Assembly (NCBI RefSeq): GCF_050948175.1
Contig: NC_135204.1
Coordinates: 6,749,473-6,813,472, forward strand
Source of the DNA: Xylocopa sonorina
Taxonomy: Eukaryota > Arthropoda > Insecta > Hymenoptera > Apidae
Direction of reading: 5' to 3'
Length of the DNA: 64,000 nucleotides
The notes under the pieces are model-generated. The model was given only the letters and a program-made list of their open reading frames with translations, ran no database searches and had not been told where the DNA came from. Below, piece after piece: positions 48,351 to 61,700 of the stretch; positions within the stretch are counted from its first letter, which is position 1; each line of letters begins with the position of its first letter. The position numbers and the translations under genes were made by a program.

Positions 48351-51300
48351 ATGATATAGAGAAGAATAACACTATTTAAACTCATTTTGCTTGTCTTGAA
48401 GATCGTATACACGAGCAAGCTTATAGGATGTTAGTTGAAATCTATTCGATTGCTTAATAGATCTCTAATAGGCGTGTTTCGCATGTTTCTTTTTAATGCA
48501 TCGTGTAAAGTTTTTTAATTCCGTTGTGGGACTTGTAATACAGACGAGTTAAAGCTTTGCATACTTTAGCAAGTCTATTCTCCCTCTTCTCTACTTCCCT
48601 CTTTCGTCCACAGCGTTACTCTGCATCTTTTTCTTTTCTCCATCCACCATCCGCATTTTTTTCTTTACGTCCTTTAATGTCATTGAAAGTTCCCGTTAAT
48701 TTTCTCACTGGATTTTTAATAACGCTACGTACACGCTTTGTGCAAGAATGAAACAAGTTTTACGAGACGCTGCAAGTCCGTGGAATTACCATCTGTCCAT
48801 GAATTTTTCACCCGACGTTTAATATCCCCTTAGCTACGCTTGTTACGCCATTGACATCCTCCTACCGTTCCAAACAAAGTTATACGGCGAGCTGAAGAAT
48901 GTTTGAAAAAGTACCTCGTCAAAGGATATCCATTAACGAGGAGTCATTAATTATACCCAACGTTAGTAGCCTCGTAATACCTCACATTTGTAAGCCAAAG
49001 AATATCTAATTTTTTGTTCGTTTGTAACATGAACTTATTCCATAAAGTTTCTTTAGAAAGGGCGAAGCTCAGTTTCAACGGAAAATTAATTCTGGGACAC
49101 GTTTCGCGTTTAAAGTCTGTCTCTTGTGAGATTAAAAAAATATTTTCTTGACCGTTCGTGGCAGTATTGCCTCATCGAGTTCGCGAAGCGCGCCACGCCA
49201 CAAGTGGATCGCGCATTAAAAAGGCAAGAGTCATCCCGTAGTCTTCGCTTGGCTCCTTCCTCGACCGATTGACTGTAATCAAATCATCTCGTGGTATCGA
49301 TTATCGATGGCGCACCTCCCGTTCCAGCCACCGTGTCGAAGATCCTCAACAACGCCCTCCCAGAGCCTACAGCGGTACTCCAACCGCCACTCGACTTCCA
49401 TGGACGAAAGGTTGCAACGATGCGTCGTTTATGTCGCAATAACAACCGAGCCACTCTGCTTCCTCGCAAGCACAGAAATACCTCAATAGCTCGAACCCAA
49501 GAATGTTCTCCTCGAAACAGATACCGTCCAATAATTTCGTCTGAGGCGAACGACCAGTTGAACGAAACGGGCCAATTCGTTGATGGTATTCTTCACGACG
49601 GAGTACAGGCTGTTTCACAAGCGAAATTCAGAGCAAATAAGATTAGACGAGAAATACCAAATGATTTTGTTGCATAAATATATGTTTCACTCTTGAGTTA
49701 TCTTACTGAGATCGAAATTTGGGGATGATTTTCGAGAGGAATATTATTTTCACCGATCCACGTCAGTTTTCTGCTTCTCTAATCTCTAATTTTGAAGCGT
49801 ACTGTATAATTTCACGAGTTGGACCACCAGCAACTCGCAGAAAAGACGGTCGTTCGGTACCCTCGACAGATTTGTGCTTCCCGGAACGCTAACGCTGCTC
49901 CCGGTGGTCTCCATCCGCTGCGTTCAATTAAAATCTCTAGCACCTCAGGTCAACGTCGATCGTTCGCGTTATCGCAGCCATGGGTTGCTTCAGTTACTAA
50001 ATTGGATCGATGATTGGCCTCGTACGGCCACCGATGATTCCCTCCCAATATAGACAGATAGAGAGATCTATCATGTTATCGCGGTGCAATTAATTTCCGG
50101 GCTGAGCAGTTCGATTTGCTCCAAGTTAACGAAGAAATCGAGTGTGAGACGCTAATGGAAACGGGTCGAGAGGCTGGCCAATCGCGCGGAATTCCATGGA
50201 GAACGATTCAACGAAATTGAAAGAACCACGAACAGTCCACGTGTCTTAAGCACTTTAAATTTCATAACCATCGTGAAGCTCCTAATGTTTTTTATATATT
50301 TCACAAATTAGCGTCATTTGAAAATTGCCACTATTCCTTACTCGATTTATAACCCAGAGCACACGACACACCCTTCTCGGTCACGTATCCGCTCGCTTGC
50401 GCTGCAGAAAGAGGGAGGCAGCGCGAGCACGAGGAAGTCGACGACGAAACCCCCTCTCGAAAAAAAAGAAGGAAGAAAAGGTGGACGAAATAACGGGGGT
50501 AAATTGCCCTCGCTGCTAGTCGCTTATCGGCCGCGAGACTGCGATTGGGCCTGGTGTACCTTCCCGTTGATTCGATTCGCCCTGCCAGAATGACGCCCGA
50601 CCGGAAATCCAATCGTGTCCGGGGATGGGCGCATTTTCATCGTCGACGCGCCCACTTTTGACAGGCGGCTCACGTGCCGCTACCGGCTAACGAGATTACT
50701 TTTCGCGTCGTCGGGACATCCGCTTAAATACGTTTCCACGGGTCTCCACGGCCGGAACCGGGGCCCCTGCTAAATCTGCCAGGACAGTCTTCCAAGGAGG
50801 AAGCGGAAGGGGCGAGCGAGCTGGGCGTCAGCAGGCGTAGCGAGAGCTCGAACCAGGGGTGGCGATGCTCGAATACTTGTCCATGAACAAGGTGTTGGTA
50901 CGCGTCTATATTTGCGCGTTGTCGTGGCTTAGGAATGGACCGTTGGCAGATGTAATCAAAGTTTGCAGACAGCCACTCCTGAGACTCCTCCGGCGACGAT
51001 GAGCCGGACCGGATGCGACCGTTTTTCGACCGTGTCGATACGCGGACGTGTATACGCGAGGGTTGTGTTTCGCGAGGGAATATTGGATTTTCTGGTCCCG
51101 GGCGCGCATCAGGGATGGTCTGTTCGGCGCCGCGTGCTGCTGTTCGAGTTGCGGCTTCGTCGTGTGGGCTGGTTTCATGAAGCGTGAATAGGACGAATCG
51201 GGTGACGGGATGCATGTTCGCGGGACTTTGTCTTGTTTAAATTAACTTTCGACGCGGGCGCCAGTAGTCTATCGAATCGTGATGTCGGTGTTGTTCAGGG

Positions 51301-54300
51301 TATTCGTGGGGTTTTAAGGACAAAACAACGACTCCACAAATTATTTGTACAATTATCTTCTTTATCAATGCACAATCAGGATTGACAAAATTTCGTTTCG
51401 TTCGAAAACTACAAATTGTAAAAATACAAGCACCATCAAGCTTGAAGTAGAAACCACGGAATTTTGTACAACAGTGTACACTCAACCCTTTAAAGCGCGA
51501 AAGCTCGAGAAGGGTGGTCCATCGAGAGGAAGCGGGCGAATGGAAAGTCGACGAAAGTTTCCTCCGTGGCTCGCAGACTTTAGGGAGTCGTCGGCCCCTT
51601 CCGTTCGCCACGTAGCGCAGCTACGTCTACGCAGGTACGCGCGTCGAAATGCAAATGGAATCTCTTGATTGAGTTTAGCGCCACGGCAAGAGGGTTGCAC
51701 AGGCGTCGGGCGGAAAAGAAAACGCGCTGGGCTCTCGATTTGACGTATCGACGGGCTTCCGCTTCGCTTGCTACTCACGAATAATCGTGACAGGGCGGCG
51801 CGGGAAGAATGCGAGGCGCGCCCGTCCATTTCCACGATCCCGTATATAGACACGTCCCGCATTCTGTCGCAAATGGAGACAAATTTGTACGCGAGTCGCG
51901 AACCACTGGGAAAGCAGGGTACTTTTGATAAATTGAATCGGTGCATTGTTTTGTTTTTTTTCTCTTCCTTTTTTTTGCTACCCTCGACGACATTTTTCAC
52001 GCACGAACTACCCGTTCCGCACCCACTTCCGTCACCATCCCTCTACTGTTCGCACACTGTGGTTGTTATTGAGTATTTTTTTTTTTTTTTGCGGCAAGTC
52101 AAATATTTGTATTTGTAGTTCCGAATTGAGCGCTTTGGGTGTCCCAGAAATCGATCGATATGCTATCTATGTTTGTCTGTGCTTTATCTTGAACGCGTTA
52201 CAAGGTGACTATAGTATTCGAGAGAGCGTTTTGTAATATTTTTGGATAACCAGGCAGAGTGAATATACGGATAGATTATCCAGCGCGCTCGAGCTATAAA
52301 CTACAACACGCCGCGCGGTCGAAACAAATGGAATTTAATCAGAAAGATTAATTTCCCGGTCTACGATAACTATCACAATGCTGCGAACTCCCTGACCGGC
52401 CGTTCCATCGCGGCGTATCACAAGCTACCGGATGATTAATTGCCACTCGGACGATTGCGAGGCTGGTTGGTTAGCGATCCAAATATTTGCTTGATAGATC
52501 GGCCGTAGAGCTAAACAGCTGCACAATCAGCCGGCGTGCCTTGAGATCGAAGCAATTCGCGTGCCGGTTGTTTAGAGACCGAAGCGGTTAAGTGATCACT
52601 CGGTATAGTTCGTTGCGCGTTATAATCCCTCGCTCGAAGGGACGCAAACGGCCGTCTGTGGCGGGTCACGATTCGGGATTTGAATAATTACGCGATCGAT
52701 TTCTTCCCGATCGAAATAATCGCGTTTATCGCTCGCTGGGAGATCTACGGGGCGGATATCGCGAACGGGGATTTGAATAGTCGCGGGACCAGTTGCCGCG
52801 GTGAGATTAAGCGCGCGAGCGTACGCTCGATCGCAGATCCGACCGGTCGATCAACGATCCCAACAACTGGCTAGGTTCGTTAGAGATCCGTGTAATTATC
52901 CAATCGATCGCGGTGCGTTTTCTGTGGCGCGGCGATAAATTTCTATCGTAGATTAAATTGGCGATCGCGTGTTGGTCGAGTGTAACGAAGGAGCGTTCGT
53001 AATTGAAATTGTGAGATGACTGGCCATTTTTTCTGATCGAGGGTACCGTGGATGTACCAACGAAACAGGTTAAGTCGATGTGTTGATCTTGGTTCAAGTA
53101 AATTATAGGGAATAATTCGTTTAGAATTGACAAGGTGGGCTTAGCTAATTAACGAGTGTATTTTAATTATTATACCGCATAGTACACGGTTTATCTGTCC
53201 TCCATATTGAAACACATGAACGATTATCCTGATGTATTATACAGTAACCCCATAGTCATTCTTCCCACCGTAGTAACTCTATAATACACTTTGAGAGGCT
53301 AGTAACCTAACTTCATCGGTCAACTACACAGTTCCGGTTCCCCTCGCGACTTACCACAATGAACTGACCAATTAAAAAAAAAAAACACTGCCACAGTACT
53401 CGACTCCTAGATGTTACTGGCACTAAAAACACGTGTATCCTGGACTTTACGATTGCGTTACGGAAAGCGAACCTATAAAAGGTCCATAACCAATCAGACC
53501 CGCATTCCTTCTTCCACCCAACTTTCCCTTCCCCCAGCACAGTCCGTAACGCTCACAATGTACAGGAAGAAACACCGTCGCGACGCGAAGCCACGAAAAT
53601 CCCGTCGAGCCTATCGAGTTTCACCCGGTAGGCACGGCTCAAAATTGATCCTGCCTCCATGTCGTATCGTAACGTTCCGATTTTATTGCGCGGCCGACCC
53701 GGCACGGATCGTTTGCAGTACCTTTCACCTGTCAGCCGCGGGACGGTGATACGCGACGAGGATGCCAGTATCGTCGTCGAGTAACGCGCGAAACACCCGC
53801 TGAATTTAACCGAGCTGGCGCGCCTCCAGACGCTACGCGCGGTGGGGCAACCCTCTCGCGATCGTAACCGTCCGGCTTGTTCCTCATCCGCCGTCAACCC
53901 ACTAAAATCAAATATTAACGATCCGCCGCGCGCTCGACGGAATCGCGGAGAGCGGTGTTTTACGATGTAACACGATGGGGTTGGGGGTCACCAGCGGTGA
54001 TGTATTACGCTCGCGTCGCGAAAATAGCTCGCGACGATTGGGAGACGACGGATGCGCGACATCTCGTCCAGGGATGCGCTCCAGAGATGGGTTCTGCGTG
54101 GAGGATCGCAGATGAGAAAGCGAGGTTCGAGGGTTGCACTGTGGGATCGTAGAGTGGAGGATTCGTTCTCATCTACATTTCGTACGAAGTGGTCGATTAT
54201 GAGGCAGAGGCTGTTTCTATCATTTTTTCAAAGTTTGTCATTCGATGAAGCAAGTGTAGGCTGTTTGCTATGTTTGAATCCACCCCAGGATACCGGAAAC

Positions 54301-55354
54301 GCGGGAAGAAAAATGGTCCAACAACGAGGGTTTGCTTCTGTCAGACAGAACAGAGGACGTGTTATCGTTTTGCTTAATTAAATGAAACGTCCACCGCGAT
54401 CGCATCGTTCCTGCGGACAGCGAAGTCCGCGAGATCGTTTGTCCCCGTCGTACGTCTTTTACGAGGCTGGTACCGCGGGTTGTCGCGTCGCGAGCTTGTT
54501 CGTTTGTAATGCGGCCTCTGTTTGAATCGAGTATTAATTTAGTGGGCCTGTACGGTGTCGCGTTGACGCAGTGGAAATTAGTTGGCCGCTGGCTTGGAGA
54601 AATTGTCGACCGAGTTTCAGAATTATCCTGGCTTTGTATCACGATCGTTCTATCGTTTCTTCTTACGCTGCACTGCGTATCCATCATTTTCAAATATATA
54701 TGTACAGAAAAGAAGCGAGTTTCACGAATATTTGAATAAACGTCCACTTTTTTCAAGCGGATATAACGCTTCATTAAAATTACCATATTTTCGCTATTCT
54801 CTTTTTCTATATATCCACACGATTTTTATAATAATTTTTTTCACGCGATACCGTGCCAGTTTCATTACCATTTAAATTGCGGTGATAAAGAAAAAAGAAC
54901 CGGCGATGCAACGACGACACAAGTTTGGTACGAGGTTGCTGCGATTCCGGAAACCAGGCTGGTCCCGTTCGTCGCGTGTATCCACGAAATCTCGAAGAAG
55001 CTAGCACGTCTGGTTGGTTGTTCGCACGGTATTTGGCCAGGGCTCCGCGTCGCTCGTTAGACAGCCGAGCGAGCATTTGTCTTTGCCGAAGCAGTTGCGC
55101 CGACTAACGAATCACCTGTCGTCGGAACAATGCTGTTCCCTGGCACTCGGCGCCGTGTGTATACTCGCGGAACGATCCTCCGCGTCAATTCTGCCGGCAG
55201 ACGTTAACGGGCCAGCACATTGTGGACTCGAAACCGTAAAACGCGAGCAACGGGATCGATCATCGGTAGACCGACGCTGATGGCCCCTTCGGTTGATCAT
55301 CCGCCCTGTTGACCCAGCTGCGTTCGGAATTTTCAAGTAGACCGTGTATAAAGA

Positions 55355-55744
55355 GTGCTGGATTGAGTCAGCGATCGTTTCGCGTGTCAAACATCGTTTA
55401 TATCGATCGATAAGTTCACTTCGAGCTCGTGTATCCTATGGATCGGATATGCGCGATACACAATTCCAGTTAGAAGCGATTTGAAATCGTTTTAGCTTCA
55501 ATAACTGTACTTAAAATCATGGATGTCCAAAGTAACTCTAATTTTTAGTGTGCTGGATCGAGTCAGCGATCGTTTCGCGTGTCAAACATCGTTTATATCG
55601 ATCGATAAGTTCACTTCGAGCTCGTGTATCCTATGGATCGGATATGTGCGATACACAATTTGAGTTAGAAGCGATTTGAAATCGTTTTAGCTCTAATAAT
55701 TGTACTTAAAATCATGGATGTCCAAAGTAACTCTAATTTTTAGT
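55355..55744. repeat. Tandem duplication, two 195-bp units
   Basis: Units 55355-55549 and 55550-55744, directly adjacent, differing at only a handful of positions and without obvious indels. Each contains the palindrome TATCGATCGATA. No coding potential is conserved between them. Confidence 0.92.
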
Positions 55745-58700
55745 GGTGTTTCTTGTAAGCATGAAGTTATGAATGTTTTTGAATGTAATTAATCTGGAAG
55801 ATAGGAAGTGGTGTCTGCAAAACTTGTATTTCATTTACACGACACGTGGAAGAGAATTGTTGAGGGTAGCGCACAGAATCTGGGGGACGGTTACTTTATC
55901 AACGTGTAAACAACCGGAGATAAAGAAGTCCATCGAGACTTTAGCAAACATTCGAGAAATATGTGCCAGGGAACTTAACTGCAACTGCACTTATGCATCT
56001 AGAATTAATGCTTGACGGTGTGAAGTTTTCTCCAAGAAGCATACTTTATGCTTCCTGTTTAACATGCAGCGTTAAAGTTCTCCTTACATATAATTCAACG
56101 ACAATATAGAAACTTTCATAAAAGCTAAAGTCTTGGTAGCGCGGAATACCTTCGTCGTAAATTACCCTCCGCATAATTATGAAATACAATAATAAATTCT
56201 AAATATTTTCTTTCCTTTTCTAAAATTTTCTGCAATTAACAAAGAGATTTTCAATCTCTTTATTCTCGATTCGTTGTCATAACGTCACGTTCCAAATAAC
56301 CGTACACATCCGTTTCGAGTTCCGTGTATTCATCGCGTCTTCCTCTCAAGAACCAGAACTGGATTGCGCGTGGAATAAAGCTTACCAGCTTTCAGACAGA
56401 CTCAATTTCACCGAGCTCTCCTCAGTCAGGTAGATCGTGATCCCTTATCAGAGGAACGAGCGGCTCGCAAACCACAAATGTCATAAAGTTTATCGCGTTT
56501 GCTTTACATCCGCGACTCCGCGGCTCGTTGCCGTGAAATCGTAAAAAAAGGAGGAACAAAAGGGTAGTCGCGTCTCTCGTTTGGCTGAGCCTCCCAAGGA
56601 AACACGAGCCGCTAAATGCTCCGCGGAGGAGAGTCGTGCCCCGCGAAGAAAATGTTTCACGGCGATCCCGCTGCCCCGCGAACCGGAACGAGCACGAATT
56701 TACAGCCGCCTTTCCGCCCGGTAATTCCGTTTATTGTAATCCGCGGACGCTCCGCGATTCCCTCTGAATTGCTCCGGTTCGCTCGCCGTGCTTTTCATCT
56801 CGCGACCCGTCCCGCTTAATTGTCTTCGCGTTGGTAGGCACCGCGAGACGAGCTTCCACTTTTTCTCTACGATCGTACTCCTTAGAATCGTTCCCCGCAG
56901 GACGATGGAACCGATCTTGCCTCGAAAATATATATACCACACGTGGCTTTTATATATTTCTTTTATGTTTCTACCTAGTTAGAATTCTCTGCTATGTTTA
57001 TTTCAAGTGCAAGGTAGATCGCGATATCTTGATGGCGTTGCAAGATGGCATTCCTAGAGATAATATTAACGCGGGAAGAAAATGTCGAGAGTCACGATAC
57101 TAATAAATTAGGAAGCAAACATTGCTAAAGAAACATCAATTTCTAAGTAACCTACCACGTTCGATACAGTTTTTTTGGCCAAGCTTTCAGTAGAAGTCGA
57201 TTCACGCCATTGATAGTTGCACTAACGATGTACTCACACTCACGTTCCGTATCAAACTAATTATTCAGTAACGAGCGAAGGCAAAGGTATCCGACGCGAG
57301 CGGTAATCGAGGTTCTACCACGCGATCGGTCACGGAACGGTCCCAGGAAAGGCGGGACCAGGCGTCTTCCGGTTCGCTGGTTCTCGCGCGGCACACTCAT
57401 CGAGCGGGCCCGCGGAAAAATCGGCGGGCGCGTTGCTCGGATCGTAAATCTCCATTCAGCCGGTACACGAAAGAAATCACATCCGTATCGATGCTCGTGC
57501 CCGGCACCCACAGTGGGAACGCGCGATCCCAGACAATCGAACGGGTGTCCCTCGCTCTCAGGGCACCGCTTCTCGCGATCGTTACGATGTTATCGACGTC
57601 GATTTTTATTTCCGTTTACTCGTCCCTCCCCGGCCTCCACCGACCGTTTCCTCGAACGGGGCGCACCTCGCGCGCTCCGCTCACGATTCGATGAATGTTA
57701 CGCGCGATTTGCATAGGCGCTCCGTCGCGAATCACGCCCACGCGCCGCCAATCCGACCGTTGGAATGTCGATATCAAATTGATTTCGCAAAACCTCGATT
57801 ACTCACTTTTTACCTACTCGTCGATTTTTTCGATCCGCTGGGAACACTCGCTGCAACGCTTGGAAACCTGCTTGATGCGAAAATCGAAAGTTTGGAAACT
57901 AGCTTTTCGAGAGAAGAGAAGATTATAATATTCTTCGTAACGATCTAGTATACTTTGTTGAATTAAAATATTCTTGTTACTTTTTTTGTGTATGAGACTC
58001 GAAGTGAACTGGTACCACGGTGACCAGAGTCCCTTCACATTTAACTCGAGACAGATCGATCTTGAAAAGCCAATAAAATTTGAACGCACGAATGAAGAGT
58101 AACTGTTTCTAATCAACGCGTTTCGCAACCATCGACACGGTTTCGAAGCGATTCGAGGCCATCGCCTGTGCGAGGGCCACGTAGACGAGATCGCGTGTCG
58201 CAATAAACCGGGTATAAATTACCCATCGACATGGCGGCTCTCGGAGGAGCGTCCGATGGATGGTAAATGTTGCCTTTGAACATCGTGACACGACGCCAGA
58301 GTCGTTATGACACTCGCGCGGCTCTGTTTGGTTACGACGCCGATATTGCTGTATAACCCAGCGAGACCCGGAGAGCACGCTGGAACGTGGCATCGAAGAA
58401 TCACGAGAATGTTCGCAGGGGAAGCGATGTTGCGCGTGTGCGAGGCACACGCGTGTGAATGGAGGGAAGGTTTTCTTTCGAGAGCCGGGTATGATTTTAT
58501 TTGCGGAGGTTGGGCTGTTAGGGTGACGTGAAGATGAAAAGTGAACGGTGGTGAATGGTTCACGGAAGGTATTCGATGTGGGGGACATTTTGTTTTTCGT
58601 TTCGACATTTTTCTTCGCTCGTGAGAAGTCGTGGGGTCTGAGTTTTGTCGCGGATGAGGGCTTCCGGAGATGTTGAGCTTGTGACTTGGAGAACTCGCGT

Positions 58701-61700
58701 AAATATTGAGCCACGCTTCTTTTTCTTTTTCTAGCGATGTAAAAGTAATTAACTCGACTGCATCGAGCGCAAAGTGGATAATTCAGCGTCGAGGAGCATT
58801 TCTATTTCGATGTTAAAGTTGCAATTGAGATCGACGGAAATTGCGAGGAGGGATTTCATGGAGAACATCAGAGGGGTGTTCAGCTTTCGTAGAATCGGTT
58901 GTGTCTTTATTTCCTCGCAATCGACGATCGCACGGGAGTCGTGACGCTCGAATCAAGATAATTAAACAAGAGCGATCCCAGCCTTATCGCAGACATCGTA
59001 GAGCATTAAAATCGACTGGCGAACCCTTCCCATCCTAATTTTCTTCCCTACTTTTTTTCCACGTCCTCCGACAATGCACTCGACAAACAGCGATTCGTTT
59101 CTGTCTACCGACGGCGTAATCGTGGACGTTCCCGCCGGGCGACGCAGAAGGGTTCCGCGCGCTGATTCGTGCGTGCATCGCGCGTCTGGCACGCGAGGAC
59201 GCCGCGTTTTTTCTGTCTCGCTGAACGGATTCCCTGTAAATAATGCACGCGCTTTTAATGAGCGTTGCGACGCGTGCGTGCACGCACGCCAAGTCACCCG
59301 GTGAAAAGGAAAATCTTCGTCACCTGGCTGCGCTTTGTTTTTTCTTTCTCCTTCGTTTGTTTCGCGAGGAAATCGTGGATCACCTGACGCGACTGTCTGT
59401 CTGCTCGATACAATCGCCCGCCATCTTTGTGCACGCCGTTCCGACAATTTCGTAGAAGTTGGAATGTTGAAATCTCGGTTTTTCGAAGGAGAAATAGTCG
59501 TTTCGATCTTTTAAATAATTTTCAAACCGCTATTATGCAGAGCAATATTGGTAAAACCTATTGTGCGCTTAAAAAGTTTCTGAAAGGAATATTCGAAAGC
59601 GCAAGCCTGATTAATATTGTACAGGTATAAAATTACTCCGAAAGCTGATTAAAATTACAACGAGAACGGTATAGGAAGCGAATAGGATTTGATACAGGGC
59701 ACAGTTTGGCCCAGGTTGGGTTGAAGTTTCTCATTAATTAACGCCTCAAGTTTAACGAGGAGAATCGAAGGGGCCCGCGGTGAGGGCAAAGTTATGGTTG
59801 CCGCCTTAAATACACTCGAAGGAGATTGAAGCGTTTCAATATACGAGAAAGTCATACGAAAAGTGGAAAGAAGTGAGCGAGTACGAGGCGAGAAACCGTA
59901 ATGGAGCTATTAAGCCGTGAACTTACGAAGCGGGCAAAGTTTCTACGGCCCTCGAAGTATATCTATCGACAAGCTGTATCGGGTACAAGCGTATGGCGTG
60001 CACGGAACGTTCTATAATTCTCTTTGATGCTCGGCGTAGCAACTTTCACGTACAAATATCTCAATGAAACAGTAATACCCCCGGGATAAAGGGCCGTTCA
60101 CAACGCGATTTTGCATTTTACACGTATCTACAATTCGTGAACTATTAACAGAGGGTTCTCATCTATTTCTATATTTCTGACGAACAAGAACAAACTTATG
60201 AACAAATTCTTTCTCAATTAACAATCGTACTCCAAGTTACGAGACACTATAAATTTGGTTGGAAACGTATAGAACGTTTGTAGAATTAGAAATATGTAAA
60301 AAACAGGGAACAGTTTTTAGGAAACAAGTACTGTTCGTCGAGGAACAAAACCATCCCTGAACCCAACAGACGATGAATCGAACAATCGACGAACAAACGG
60401 CACTTATCCATCGAGCCATCCCGCGATACGCGGAAAATAGGACTCGACGGTTGAAAGAGCGCCCACTCTCGACCCGCGCCCACCGCGGAGCCGTTCGAAA
60501 CGGCGGGAATCGGGAAGCGAGCGCTGCGAAAGAGAGGCGAGTCGCGAGGGGGTCTGCCGGCGAGACATTAAAGTTGCCGTTAATTAAGCGGGTCGAGTTA
60601 ACGGTAATTAGTCGACGCGCGGCAAGAGGCGTCGTGTCGCGGCGCCGTTTAGATTTAGACGCCTGATTTCCAGGCATGAAAGCACGCTGTACAGCACGCA
60701 CCCTCTCGACTCGTCTACGCGAGCGAGCGCGCGCGCACACGCGGGGACGCTCGCGCGCGTTCATCAAGCGTCACGCGCCACGAACGTCGCCCGTGATTTA
60801 TAAACCGCGACGCGGCCGCTCGCCGCAAATCATAACAACCGTGACAACCGCGAAAACTTGGACCAGGAACGTGTACATCCGGTGACAGAGATGGGGGACG
60901 CGTGCGGCTTCTGAAAGCCGAACTGTTCGATTCCAGCTGTTTCGCGAACTCGCGCGCGGTTTAATTGACTCGAGGGTTGACTGGGGTCGCACGAACCTGT
61001 AACTGGGTTCGCGTTGAATCGTGGGTAAACGTCGCGGTATCGGTGATACCAGTTCAGCAATTTAATATTAGAATAAACGCCATCCACGAGTGCACCGGGT
61101 TGGTACCAGAGTGCCCCAGCACTTCTGGCGAACGTCGAGGAGTCGTGAATTTTTTAGAACCGACGAAACTTTTGCCAAAGTGGCTAATAAGAATTTCGAG
61201 AGAAATTCTTGGGGTATCATGAATATATTAAACTGCGTATCTTGACAGAATTGACTACTTTGGAAGTCTTAGAAGCACGGGTCACTGGCATACATACTTG
61301 ACGAGCCAGGAAGCCTCGAACGCAGTGCAATTCCCCGATACCTTATGCTGTTTTGGAATTTCTGTACAATTAAAATTCCTCGAACAGAATTTTGCAGAAT
61401 TTAAAGGAAAACGTTCGAAAAAGCACGGAATACTTCGAAGAGTTGGCGAGTTTCTTGGAAACTGGAAAGCTTTCGAATATTCAGAGTTGCCTGACGCGGC
61501 TCGCTAAGCGGCTGTTTAAATTCCTGAAGGCTCCGCCCCTGCACGGTGCCGCTCGCATCGATTTCCATATCGACTCCATCATTTACGTCGTTGTAACTAA
61601 TCCTCCTTACAATTCATTTGTTAAAAATGACCAACCATCCTCGGGTAACCGCGATTTCTCTGATTTATACCGAGCCCGGCCGACCCCCTTCGCTCGCGAG

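Noticed and set aside
49291..49677. 128-codon plus-strand frame (starts IIDGAPPVPATVSK)
   Set aside because: Looks protein-like for about 50 residues, but no family recognised and the antisense frame is also open.
50724..51215. 163-codon minus-strand frame with a protein-like stretch (SQEWLSANFDYICQ)
   Set aside because: The opposite strand is also long and open, no homology recognised, and no fitting splice sites to slit. Conservation would be needed to revive it.
58109..58714. 201-codon open frame on the minus strand
   Set aside because: No recognisable domain, composition like random CG-rich sequence, and other frames in the same place are equally open.
58905..58940. Minus-strand AIVDCEE as a possible Slit first N-cap
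   Set aside because: The VDC triplet is present, but the preceding C-x-C pattern, the following leucines and the phase-2 donor are absent.
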